This document shows positions 9,769 through 17,966 of a stretch of DNA of 64,000 nucleotides, piece after piece (position 1 is the first letter of the stretch; the number at the start of each line of letters is the position of its first letter). The translations under genes and the position numbers were made by a program. Location of the stretch: positions 3,038,001 through 3,102,000 of the forward strand of contig NZ_CP031969.1 of NCBI RefSeq assembly GCF_003443735.1, read 5' to 3'. The DNA is from Streptomyces sp. CC0208. Lineage in GTDB: Bacteria; Actinomycetota; Actinomycetes; Streptomycetales; Streptomycetaceae. Under the pieces are notes generated by a model. That model saw nothing but the letters and a program-made list of their open reading frames with translations. It searched no databases and was not told the origin of the DNA.

Positions 9769-9905
9769 CGCACGCCCGGCTCCGCCTCCACGAAACTGCT
9801 GGTCAAAGGGTTATCCACAGGCTCGGACGGGTGTCTCGTGATCGGCCTACCATGGCCGGACCGACGTTCGTGGCTCGACGCGGACGGCTTGGGAGGGGGA
9901 CTGGA

Positions 9906-11453
9906 ATGGGGCGTTACGTACGGTGGGCGGCTGTGACCGCCGCGGCCGCGCTGCTGGCGGCCGGCTGCAGCGGCGGGTCGTCCGGCGACGGGGCGGCGGC
10001 GGAGCGGTCGGGCGGCGCGAGGCCCAGCACGACCGGCGCGAAAGCGCTGCCCGCCGCGCTGACCTCGCAGCAGCCCGACTGGGAGCGCTGCAAGGCCACC
10101 GCGGACTCCTCCGCGCCCGGCAGGGACTGGCAGTGCGCGACGCTGAAGGTGCCGCTCGACTGGTCGAGGCCGGGAGGCGAGACGATCGACCTCGCACTGA
10201 TCCGCTCCAAGGCCCGCGGCGGCGACCGCATCGGATCGCTCCTGTTCAACTTCGGCGGCCCCGGCGCCTCGGGCGTCGCCGGACTGCCCGGATACGCCGC
10301 CACCGTCTCCCTGTTGCGCGAGCGGTACGACCTGGTGAGCTGGGACCCGCGAGGGGTCGGCGCCAGCGAAGGCGTCCGCTGTCGCAGCGACAAGGAGACG
10401 CAGGCGGCCGAGGCCGTGGACGCCACCCCGGACACCCCGGCCGAGGAGCGGGCGTACCTCAAAGACGCCACCGACTTCGCCCGGGGCTGCGAGAAGGACG
10501 CGGGCGACCTGCTGGCGCACGTCTCGACCACCGACACCGCGCGGGACATGGACCTGATGCGCCAGGTCCTCGGCGACACCGAGCTGCACTACTTCGGCAT
10601 CTCGTACGGCACCGAGATCGGCGGCGTCTACGCCCACCTGTTCCCGGAGAACGTGGGGCGGCTGGTGCTCGACGCGGTCGTCGACCCGAGCGCCGACGCG
10701 GTGGCCCAGCGCGAGAACCAGGCCCGGGGCTTCCAGCGCGCGCTCGACAACTACCTGATGTCCACCGGGCAGGACCCCGCGCAGGGCACCCGGAAGATCG
10801 CGGACCTGCTGGATCGGATCGACGCGCGCCCATTGGACACCTATTCCGGGCGGAAGCTGACCCAGGTCCTCGCGTTCACCGGCATCGTCTGGCCGTTGTA
10901 CCGCCAGGACAGCTGGCCCTCGCTGACCAGCGCTCTCGACACGGCCGAGCAGGGGGACGGCTCCGAACTGCTGGCGCTCGCCGACGGCTACAACGAACGG
11001 GACTCCTCGGGCCGCTACGGCCTGCTCCCGCAGGCCCAACGGGTCATATCGTGCTTGGACGACAAGCAGCGGCCCACCCTCACGCAGGCGAAGAAGCTGC
11101 TGCCCGAGTTCGAGAGGATCTCCCCCGTGTTCGGCCCCTTCCTCGGCTGGGACGCGGCCGGCTGGTGCCACGACTGGCCGGTGCCCGGGCAGTACGAGAC
11201 CCCGGAGGTGAGCGCGCCCGGTGCGGCACCGGTCCTGGTGATCGGCAACACGGGCGACCCGGCGACGCCGTACGAGGGTGCCCGGAGGATGGCGGACGAG
11301 TTGGGCCAGGGGGTCGGTGTGGAGCTCACCTGGAGGGGCGAGGGACACGGCGCGTACGGGAACGGGAGCGACTGTGTGGACTCCACGGTGAACGCGTATC
11401 TGCTGAAGGGCACGGTGCCGAAGGACGGCAAGGTCTGCGCCCTGCGCGGGTAG
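9906..11453 (+). CDS. Second secreted lipoprotein tripeptidyl aminopeptidase (Slp/Tap family, S33)
   Basis: A 515-residue paralogue of the preceding gene, with the same architecture: signal peptide with lipobox LAAGC (Cys21), FNFGGPGASG, nucleophile Ser233 in GISYGTEIGG, Asp451 in GNTGDPATP and His481 in GEGHGAY. The frame is open for 70 codons further upstream but the ATG at 9906 is chosen because it gives a proper signal peptide and follows the ribosome site GGGAGGGGG. The gap to the first copy is 137 bp, so it may have its own promoter. It ends against a bidirectional hairpin shared with moeZ. Confidence 0.92.
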   Translation: MGRYVRWAAVTAAAALLAAGCSGGSSGDGAAAERSGGARPSTTGAKALPAALTSQQPDWERCKATADSSAPGRDWQCATLKVPLDWSRPGGETIDLALIRSKARGGDRIGSLLFNFGGPGASGVAGLPGYAATVSLLRERYDLVSWDPRGVGASEGVRCRSDKETQAAEAVDATPDTPAEERAYLKDATDFARGCEKDAGDLLAHVSTTDTARDMDLMRQVLGDTELHYFGISYGTEIGGVYAHLFPENVGRLVLDAVVDPSADAVAQRENQARGFQRALDNYLMSTGQDPAQGTRKIADLLDRIDARPLDTYSGRKLTQVLAFTGIVWPLYRQDSWPSLTSALDTAEQGDGSELLALADGYNERDSSGRYGLLPQAQRVISCLDDKQRPTLTQAKKLLPEFERISPVFGPFLGWDAAGWCHDWPVPGQYETPEVSAPGAAPVLVIGNTGDPATPYEGARRMADELGQGVGVELTWRGEGHGAYGNGSDCVDSTVNAYLLKGTVPKDGKVCALRG

Positions 11454-11459
11454 GGGAAA

Positions 11460-11488
11460 GGGGCCCGGCACCCGTGGTGCCGAGCCCC
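11460..11488. terminator. Bidirectional hairpin terminator
   Basis: Arms GGGGCCCGGCACC and GGTGCCGAGCCCC around a 3-nt loop, one G-U pair. It sits 6 bp after the stop of the peptidase gene and 18 bp beyond the moeZ stop on the other strand, so it can end both convergent transcripts. Confidence 0.75.
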
Positions 11489-11506
11489 TCCCGGGAAGCC
11501 GTTGGA

Positions 11507-12685
11507 CTAGTAGACCGGCTTGTGCGGCTCGATCTGGTTGACCCAGCCGATCACGCCGCCGCCGACGTGGACGGCGTCGGAGAAGCCCGCGGACTTCAGG
11601 ACCGCGAGGACTTCCGCACTGCGGACACCCGTCTTGCAGTGCAGGACGATCTTCTTGTCCTGCGGGAGGCCCTCCAGGGCGGTGCCCATGAGGAACTCGT
11701 TCTTGGGGATCAGCTTGGCGCCCGGGATGGAGACGATCTCGTACTCGTTGATCTCGCGGACGTCGATGATCTCGATGTTCTCGCCGTCGTCGATCCACTC
11801 CTTGAGCTGCTTGGGAGTGATCGTCGAGCCGGCGGCCGCCTCCTGGGCCTCCTCGGAGACGACGCCGCAGAAGGCCTCGTAGTCGATGAGCTCGGTGACG
11901 GTCGGGTTCTCGCCGCAGACCGCGCAGTTCGGGTCCTTGCGGACCTTGACCTGGCGGTACTGCATCTCCAGGGCGTCGTAGATCATCAGGCGGCCGACGA
12001 GGGGCTCACCGATGCCCGCGAGGAGCTTGATGGCCTCGTTGACCTGGATGGAGCCGATGGACGCGCACAGCACGCCCAGCACGCCGCCCTCGGCGCAGGA
12101 GGGGACCATGCCGGGGGGCGGGGGCTCCGGGTAGAGGCAGCGGTAGCAGGGACCGTGCTCGGACCAGAAGACGGAGGCCTGGCCGTCGAAGCGGTAGATC
12201 GAGCCCCAGACGTACGGCTTGTTCAGCAGCACACACGCGTCGTTGACCAGGTAGCGGGTCGCGAAGTTGTCGGTGCCGTCGACGATCAGGTCGTACTGGC
12301 TGAAGATGTCCATCACGTTGTCGGCCTCGAGCCGCTCCTCGTGAAGGACCACGTTCACGTACGGGTTGATGCCGAGGACGGAGTCACGGGCGGACTCGGC
12401 CTTGGAGCGGCCGATGTCGGCCTGGCTGTGGATGATCTGGCGCTGCAGGTTCGACTCGTCGACCTCGTCGAACTCCACGATGCCGAGCGTGCCGACGCCC
12501 GCCGCGGCCAGGTACATCAGCGCCGGCGAGCCCAGGCCGCCGGCGCCCACACAGAGCACCTTGGCGTTCTTCAGCCGCTTCTGCCCGTCCATCCCGACAT
12601 CGGGGATGATCAGGTGGCGGGAGTACCTGCGGACCTCGTCTACGGTGAGCTCGGCAGCGGGCTCGACCAGGGGTGGCAGCGACAC
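11507..12685 (-). CDS. moeZ: MoeZ adenylyltransferase/sulfurtransferase
   Basis: A 392-residue fusion: an N-terminal ThiF/MoeB/E1-like adenylyltransferase (nucleotide loop GAGGLGSP, acidic FDEVD, zinc cysteines CYRCLYP and CAVCGE) and a C-terminal rhodanese domain with active-site Cys350 in HCKTGVRSAE. MoeZ adenylates the C-terminal Gly-Gly of small sulfur-carrier proteins and loads sulfur on them; in actinomycetes one MoeZ serves several carriers (molybdopterin, cysteine, thio-sugar pathways). GTG start at 12685. A sigma-R-type promoter lies 45-70 bp upstream, which fits control by thiol oxidative stress. Confidence 0.95.
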   Translation of the reverse strand: MSLPPLVEPAAELTVDEVRRYSRHLIIPDVGMDGQKRLKNAKVLCVGAGGLGSPALMYLAAAGVGTLGIVEFDEVDESNLQRQIIHSQADIGRSKAESARDSVLGINPYVNVVLHEERLEADNVMDIFSQYDLIVDGTDNFATRYLVNDACVLLNKPYVWGSIYRFDGQASVFWSEHGPCYRCLYPEPPPPGMVPSCAEGGVLGVLCASIGSIQVNEAIKLLAGIGEPLVGRLMIYDALEMQYRQVKVRKDPNCAVCGENPTVTELIDYEAFCGVVSEEAQEAAAGSTITPKQLKEWIDDGENIEIIDVREINEYEIVSIPGAKLIPKNEFLMGTALEGLPQDKKIVLHCKTGVRSAEVLAVLKSAGFSDAVHVGGGVIGWVNQIEPHKPVY

Positions 12686-12729
12686 GGGGACTCCGTTGGT
12701 CGGTCAATCACTACAGTTGTTCTCCCCGT

Positions 12730-12755
12730 AACACTGCCACGGCCTTCTTCATTCC
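12730..12755 (-). promoter_or_regulatory. Sigma-R-type promoter of moeZ
   Basis: Read on the minus strand: GGAAT at 12755-12751, exactly 18 bp, then GTT at 12732-12730. This matches the streptomycete sigma-R consensus GGAAT-N18-GTT. Transcription would begin near 12724, giving a leader of about 40 nt before the moeZ GTG. The -35 overlaps the last codons of the upstream hydrolase gene. Confidence 0.75.
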
Positions 12756-13498
12756 GAGACACCCGTTCCGATCCGCGAGACGATCTCGTCCCAGTAGCCG
12801 GGCATGGCCTCCCAGGGGTCGACGCGGCCGCCGCGGTCCGTGCGGTCGGTGAACCAGATCGTGGCGGCGCCCTGCCAGCGGGCGATCCGCAGTGCCTCCT
12901 CGAGGTGCGGTCCGGGCACTCCGTGGACGAGATGGCAGAAGCGGTCGGGCGGGTAGTCGGCGGTCCACTCGGCCACCTGCGACCAGCGGTAGTCGCTCCA
13001 GGAGCCGGAGAAGGTGACCAACTGGTCGGCGTTCTCGGCGTAACCGGGGTGGGGGTGGGTGCCGTGGCCGAGGACGATGTGGGCATCGTCACCGACCGCG
13101 CGGAGGGTGGAGACGGTGCGGCGGACGTCGGGGAGCGTGGCGCGTTCGGTCGGACAGCGGTCCAGGAGGAAGCCGTCGACCTGGTACCAGTCGATGTAGC
13201 GCTGGCCCTCGGAGACCGTCTCGCCGTAGGTGCGGGTCCCGTAGGCGCTGTCGAGGCGGCCGAGGACGCGGACGCCCGCGTTGCGCAGCCGGCCGGCCGC
13301 TTCGAGGCAGTGCGGGTCGGGGCGGGCGCCGGGGCCGTCGGCGACATCGAGGACCGCCCAGTGCACGGGGGTGCCGGGGCGGGTCAGTTCGGCCCATTCG
13401 GCGGGGGCGACCAGGGGGTGGGCGAAGCCGGGGACGCCGAGGCCGGTGCGCAGTTCGGTGCTCGACGTGCTTGTCTTCGTGCTGGTCAGATGCGGCAT
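12749..13498 (-). CDS. Spherulin-4 family protein (GH114-like TIM barrel)
   Basis: A 249-residue protein of the spherulation-specific family 4 (Pfam DUF/Spherulin4): GVPGFAHPLVAPAEW at the start, GVRVLGRLDSAYGTR, DWYQVDGFLLDRCPTE, HIVLGHGTHPHPGY and FSGSWSDYRW. The fold is related to GH114 endo-polygalactosaminidases and to the hydrolase domain of PelA, but no hydrolytic activity is proved for this family. There is no signal peptide, so if it acts on polysaccharide it acts inside or leaves by another route. Its ATG lies 13 bp inside the 3' end of the epimerase gene, so the two are translationally coupled. Confidence 0.82.
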   Translation of the reverse strand: MPHLTSTKTSTSSTELRTGLGVPGFAHPLVAPAEWAELTRPGTPVHWAVLDVADGPGARPDPHCLEAAGRLRNAGVRVLGRLDSAYGTRTYGETVSEGQRYIDWYQVDGFLLDRCPTERATLPDVRRTVSTLRAVGDDAHIVLGHGTHPHPGYAENADQLVTFSGSWSDYRWSQVAEWTADYPPDRFCHLVHGVPGPHLEEALRIARWQGAATIWFTDRTDRGGRVDPWEAMPGYWDEIVSRIGTGVSE

Positions 13499-14445
13499 GC
13501 CGCCTCCATCCAGATGTCGGCGAGAGACTCTTCGAGGTTGATGCGGGGGCGCCAGCCGAGCCGGTCGCGCGCGGTGCGCACATCGGCCTGCTGCCAGCTG
13601 CCGCAGCCGTCGGGGTACGGGTACGCGACGGGTGCCGCGTGGTCGGGCTCCGAGCGGGGGTGGCCGATGGTCGCCCTCAGCGGGCCGGGAGGGCCGTCGA
13701 GTTCATGGAGGGCGCCGCCGTATCCGGCGACCCGGGCCAGGACGGCGGCGGCGTCGCGGAGGCGGACGGCTCGGCCCGAACCGATGTTGATGACGCCCTG
13801 TGCGGCGGAGAGCGAGGCCGCATGGACGGCGCGGGCCACATCGCGGACGTCGACGAAGTCGCGTTGGGCGCCGAGTCCGCCGAGCTTGAGTTCGCCGTCG
13901 CCGGACTGCATGGCGCGGCGCATGGCCTCGGCCAGACGGCCGAGCGGTGAGCCCGCGGGGGTACCGGGGCCGGCCGGTGAGAAGACGCGCAGGACGACCG
14001 CGTCCAGGCCGGAGCCGAGGACCAGTTCGGTGGCGGCGAGTTTGCTGACGCCGTACGGGCCGCCGGGGCGCGGGACGGCGTCCTCGGCCGTGGAGGAGCC
14101 GGGCTGGCTGGGCCCGTACTCGGCGCCGCAGCCGATCTGCACCAGACGAGCTCCGCAGCCGCTGCGGCGCAGGGCCTCGCAGACGGTGGCGACGGCGACC
14201 GTGTTGTGGCGGGTGAGTTCGCGGGCGCCGCCGCGGGTGGCGCCGGCGCAGTTGACGACGACGCCCGGATGGACCGCGTCGAGGAAGCGGGTGAGGGCGC
14301 CGGGGCTGCCGGACGCGAGGTCGAAGCGGACGTCGGCGTCGTCACCGCGGCCGAGGGCGGTGAGCTGGACAGCGGGGTCGGCGAGCAGGCGGTCGGCGAC
14401 GAAGCGGCCGAGGTAGCCGTTGGCTCCGATCAGCAGGACTCTCAT
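13486..14445 (-). CDS. NAD-dependent sugar epimerase/dehydratase (extended SDR)
   Basis: A 319-residue extended short-chain dehydrogenase with the dinucleotide motif GANGYLG at the N-terminus and the catalytic Tyr-x3-Lys in GGPYGVSK. Members convert UDP- or dTDP-sugars (4-epimerases, 4,6-dehydratases); the substrate cannot be read from the sequence. The start at 14445 is set by the Rossmann N-terminus and GGGAGCAG ribosome site. It is third in a leftward set behind a PelF-type glycosyltransferase, which suggests it provides the sugar nucleotide for that enzyme. Confidence 0.85.
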   Translation of the reverse strand: MRVLLIGANGYLGRFVADRLLADPAVQLTALGRGDDADVRFDLASGSPGALTRFLDAVHPGVVVNCAGATRGGARELTRHNTVAVATVCEALRRSGCGARLVQIGCGAEYGPSQPGSSTAEDAVPRPGGPYGVSKLAATELVLGSGLDAVVLRVFSPAGPGTPAGSPLGRLAEAMRRAMQSGDGELKLGGLGAQRDFVDVRDVARAVHAASLSAAQGVINIGSGRAVRLRDAAAVLARVAGYGGALHELDGPPGPLRATIGHPRSEPDHAAPVAYPYPDGCGSWQQADVRTARDRLGWRPRINLEESLADIWMEAACRI

Positions 14446-14486
14446 CGGGCTGCTCCCGGGGCCTTGGGGGGTCGGGAGGTGGTCAT
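14442..14486 (-). other. Possible 14-codon ORF coupled to the epimerase
   Basis: An AAGGAG ribosome site is followed by an ATG at 14486 and a 14-residue frame (MTTSRPPKAPGAAR) whose TGA overlaps the epimerase ATG (ATGA). It could be a leader that delivers ribosomes to the epimerase, or chance. The 14446-14714 stretch is otherwise GC-rich inverted and direct repeats (CGCC.ACGGCGGGTG elements) with no further gene. Confidence 0.3.
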
Positions 14487-14714
14487 TGCGGGTTCTCCTT
14501 CGGGAGGGGCTTGCGAGTTGCCTCCGGCGGGACCGGAGGGGGTGCCTGCGGCGGGGGCCGTAGGGGCTGCCTGCGGCGGTGTGTGCGGGTCGGCGGGGCG
14601 GTTCCCCCACCGCGGGTGGCGCGGGTGGAAGGCCGCGCCCACAAACTGGGGGTTGCTCTCGCCCACGGCGGGTGGGCGGCCGCGCCTACGGCGGGTGTGT
14701 GGCTCGGGGGCGGG

Positions 14715-16073
14715 TCAGCACGAGTCCTCCGCTCGGGCGTGGGCCGACGCTCTGGTCAGCTTGCGGGCCCCGTGGATCAACAGGGCCAGGGCGCCGAGGC
14801 CGCAGGAAAGGGTCTGGATGCCGCCCGCGCCCCAGAGATCCACCAGGGCGTCCACCGGTGCGGCCAGGACGCCGCAGCCCGGCAGACGGGAGGCGAAAGC
14901 CGCTGCGAGGGCGGACGCCTGGGCCGTGGCCGCGGCGGTGAGGACCACCCCGGGGGCGTGGGTGAAACCGTGGACGGTGAGGAGGCGGGCGAGGAAGAGG
15001 AGCGCACCCAGGGCGATGACCTGTGGGAGGGCTGCTGGTTCGGCCACGGCGGCGGCGGACAGGGCCGACAGAGCCGTCAGGACGCACAGGTACAGGGCGA
15101 ACGTGCCGAGCAGCAGAGGGCGCACCGAGGCCGCGAAGTCCTCCAGGCCTCGACTGACGGCCAGTTTGCGGCGGGCGCGGGCCGCGAAGAGGTGGGCGGA
15201 CCAGGCCGCCGGGCCGCAGGACAGGGTGAGGGCGAGGAGGGGGGCCGTGGCCAGGGGCCAGGGGGCGTCGGCGGCGCCGGTGGGCAGGGCGTCGGGACCG
15301 CCGGTCACGGCCGCGGCGAGGAGGCCGTCGCCGAGGGCGGCGTAGGCGAGGAGCCAGTACGTCCAGGTGGAGGTGCCGGTGGCGGGGGCGCGGTCGGGTG
15401 TGCCGAGGGGGCCGCGGGACAGGGCCGCGCGCACGGCCAGGGACACGGCCAGGAAGCCCACCAGGGCGGCGACCAGCCGGGAACGGCCGTCGGTGAGGTG
15501 GATGCCGGTCACCGTGGCCACGCAGAGGGCGCCGGGGAGGAGGGTGAGCAGGGCCCAGTCGGCGCGGGGCCCGGAGGTCTGCTCCACCGTGGGTGGCGGG
15601 GTCGCCTCGCCGTCCCTCGCGACACGGGCGTACATCTCCTCGGCGAGGGAGAAGACGTCCCGGTGCCGGAAGCGGACAGCGGTGCGGTCGGTGACGCCGT
15701 GGGCCTCCAGGCCCGCCGCGATCTCCAGGGGGTCGACGGCCCGTGCGCACAGCTCGCGGTGACGGTGCATCAGGGCTTTCACCGGGTCGGCGGCGGAACG
15801 GCGTGCGGGGCCGGGGGTGGTGGGCTTCAGGCCGGTGGAGACCTCGGGGGCACGCGGGGTGGGCGCCGACGGGGCGTACGGGTCTGCGTCCTCGGAGGAG
15901 TCGACCGTGGGCGGGTCGGTGTCCTCCGGCTCAGCCAATTCGGGCACCTCGGGCTCGCCGGTCACCTCGGACCTGCCGGAGACCTCGAACTCCCCCGACA
16001 CCTCGGGCGCCCCGGAGCCCCACGCACCGGGGCTGCCCGGGGTGTCGGGGCGGTCGAGTTCCACGTCGCTCAT
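14715..16073 (-). CDS. Polytopic integral membrane protein in PelF-type locus
   Basis: A 452-residue protein. The first 50-110 residues are acidic and low-complexity (many EV/ED/PEV repeats), followed by a short helical soluble part (HRHRELCARAVDPLEIAAGLEAHG cut into two helices, then FRHRDVFSLAEEMYARV), and eight or nine hydrophobic segments from about residue 190 to the end. Its ATG overlaps the stop of the upstream glycosyltransferase (ATGA), so it is translated in step with it. I do not recognise a family with known function; the length is like PelG flippases but I cannot show homology. A longer frame running to 17582 is a shadow of the glycosyltransferase gene. Confidence 0.8.
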   Translation of the reverse strand: MSDVELDRPDTPGSPGAWGSGAPEVSGEFEVSGRSEVTGEPEVPELAEPEDTDPPTVDSSEDADPYAPSAPTPRAPEVSTGLKPTTPGPARRSAADPVKALMHRHRELCARAVDPLEIAAGLEAHGVTDRTAVRFRHRDVFSLAEEMYARVARDGEATPPPTVEQTSGPRADWALLTLLPGALCVATVTGIHLTDGRSRLVAALVGFLAVSLAVRAALSRGPLGTPDRAPATGTSTWTYWLLAYAALGDGLLAAAVTGGPDALPTGAADAPWPLATAPLLALTLSCGPAAWSAHLFAARARRKLAVSRGLEDFAASVRPLLLGTFALYLCVLTALSALSAAAVAEPAALPQVIALGALLFLARLLTVHGFTHAPGVVLTAAATAQASALAAAFASRLPGCGVLAAPVDALVDLWGAGGIQTLSCGLGALALLIHGARKLTRASAHARAEDSC

Positions 16074-17776
16074 CCGGTCGCTCCTTCCGGGGCGGCGAAG
16101 GGAGGCGTCGCGCGGACCGGTGGTCCCGCGGCCCAGCCGGGGCCGCCTCGGGCCACGACACGAGTGCTGTGCTCGGTCCAGCGGCCGGGTACATGGGCTT
16201 CGGCGGGTGCGGCGAAGGGCAGGGGCTCGCCGGTGTTGTCCAGGACGACCCGGCGGACCGGGGTGTGCGAGACGATCTCCAGGTAAATGCCGTGAAATGC
16301 CGTGATGTTCTGTTCCACGGTGAACAGTTCGAGCGCCCGGGCGCGTGCGGCGGCGCCCAGGCGCTCTCGGCGCTCGGGGTCGCGCAGCAGCGTGACGCAC
16401 GCCTCCGCGAGCGCCTTCGGGTTGCGGGGCGGGACGACGAGCCCTGTGCCGCCGATGACCTCCACGACCGCTCCGACGTCGGTGGACACGGTGGCCCGGC
16501 CGCAGAACATCGCCTCGACGAGGGTGATCGGGAAGCCCTCGACGACACTGGACAGGACGGTGACCGCGCCCGAGGCGTACGCGTCGGCGAGGGTCGGCAC
16601 CTCGGGCCCGCCGATCTCCTCGAAGCAGACGGGGTTGTCGCCGACGGCGTGCAGCCCCTCCGCCTCGTCGGGGAAGAGCTGCGCGGCCAGCGCCTTGCAG
16701 TGCCCGAGATAGGCCGCGCCCTCGGGGCCGGTGGGCGCGCCGACGATTCTCAGCCGGGTCTTGGGCTCCTCCTTGCGGACCTCCGCGAAGGCGTGGAGCA
16801 GGGAGATCAGGTCCTTGGCGGGTTCGATCCGGCCGACCCAGACCAGCGCGTCCGGGTCCACGCACTCCGCGGACTCGCCCACCTCCGTGAAGCGGGCGGC
16901 GTCCATGCCCGGGTAGACCGTGCGCAGCTTCGCGCGGTCGGCGCCACAGCGCTCCTGCCAGCGGCGGGCGTGGGTGTTGCCGGGCGTGACGACCGCCGCC
17001 CGCCGGTAGGTCTCGGTGGCCAGCCGGCCGTGGAAGGCGGTGAGCAGGCTCCGTACGGCGGGCGGGGACTCGGTGTCGGCCAGGTAGTGCGTGCGCAGCC
17101 GTACCCCGTACTCCGTGACCAGCAGCGGCACACCGCAGAAGTGGTGCGCGAGGAGCCCGGGCAGGGCGGCCGGGCCGCCGGAGGTCGCGTGGCACAGGTC
17201 GACCGCGCCGAGGCCGTCGTCCTCGTACCAGTCGAGGGACAGGGGGCGCAGGGCGCGCTCCAGGTGTCCGGCCACGGCGAGCAGCTCCGGTACCCGCGCC
17301 GCGCGCGCCGTCTGCCGGGCGCCGGGCGCACGACAGGCGCGCTCCAGGGCTCGTACGGCGGTCTCGGAGCGGAGCGCTCCGACCAGCCCGCCCTCGTCGC
17401 GGGCGAGTTCGGCGAGTCCGTACAGGGCGTTGGCGAAACGGTCCGCCTCCGTGGCCGACGACTCCCCCGAGGTGTCGCCGACCGCCCCTTCGCACAGTGC
17501 CGACGCCAACTCGCCGTACGACTCGGCGAACCGACGGCGCGCGCGCCGCCCGTACACCACGCCGTCGTCCTCCGCGGTCCACAGCGGGGCCGTGATGACC
17601 CTGCCGACCTGCGGTGGCAGTTGGACCCAGCCCTCGTCCTCCTGGTGCTCGCTGCGGCTGAGCGCATAGATGTCGAACTCATGCTGCTCGAGCCCGCGCA
17701 CGAGCCGGTCGCACCAGAGCCTGGCGTCACCGCTCACATACGGATAGCCACCCTCCGTAAGCAGTCCTATGCGCAC
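16070..17776 (-). CDS. PelF-type GT4 glycosyltransferase
   Basis: A 568-residue retaining GT-B enzyme. The N-terminus LLTEGGYPYVSGDARLW is the hallmark of PelF/DUF3492 glycosyltransferases; the C-terminal GT4 half has WVGRIEPAKDLISLLHAF, the PelF-like insert FEEIGGPEVPTLADAYASG and the donor-binding E-x7-E pattern in SSVVEGFPITLVEAM. In Pel systems the enzyme polymerises UDP-GalNAc on the cytoplasmic face. The GTG at 17776 is taken because it opens directly at the conserved N-terminus and follows GGGGGTG; the frame is open 35 codons further. First gene of a leftward set with a membrane protein (4-bp overlap), epimerase and spherulin-4 protein. Confidence 0.88.
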   Translation of the reverse strand: MRIGLLTEGGYPYVSGDARLWCDRLVRGLEQHEFDIYALSRSEHQEDEGWVQLPPQVGRVITAPLWTAEDDGVVYGRRARRRFAESYGELASALCEGAVGDTSGESSATEADRFANALYGLAELARDEGGLVGALRSETAVRALERACRAPGARQTARAARVPELLAVAGHLERALRPLSLDWYEDDGLGAVDLCHATSGGPAALPGLLAHHFCGVPLLVTEYGVRLRTHYLADTESPPAVRSLLTAFHGRLATETYRRAAVVTPGNTHARRWQERCGADRAKLRTVYPGMDAARFTEVGESAECVDPDALVWVGRIEPAKDLISLLHAFAEVRKEEPKTRLRIVGAPTGPEGAAYLGHCKALAAQLFPDEAEGLHAVGDNPVCFEEIGGPEVPTLADAYASGAVTVLSSVVEGFPITLVEAMFCGRATVSTDVGAVVEVIGGTGLVVPPRNPKALAEACVTLLRDPERRERLGAAARARALELFTVEQNITAFHGIYLEIVSHTPVRRVVLDNTGEPLPFAAPAEAHVPGRWTEHSTRVVARGGPGWAAGPPVRATPPFAAPEGATG

Positions 17777-17966
17777 GAGTGCACCCCCGATCTCCCGTAT
17801 GAGGAGCCGCCGTTGGCCCGGCGGCTCGCAGCGGGACGAAGGTATGCGGACAAGGCGGTGGCGCGACGGACGGTTGTCCATCGCGCCACCAGAAGGGGTG
17901 AACGCTCGTAACTTTCCGGTGCGGGTCGCGTTCGGTCGCGCTAAGAGATCACCCGGACACGGAACG

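Noticed and set aside
9923..14416. A 1497-codon rightward frame and similar kilobase frames (44429-47695 minus, 1083-4334 plus, 11507-12685 plus side)
   Set aside because: They lie opposite or out of frame with well-supported genes; long open frames are expected from the GC-rich third codon positions.
14715..17582. A 955-codon leftward frame
   Set aside because: Only its last 452 codons are real; the first half overlaps the PelF-type gene in another frame and has Arg/Pro/Gly-rich shadow composition.
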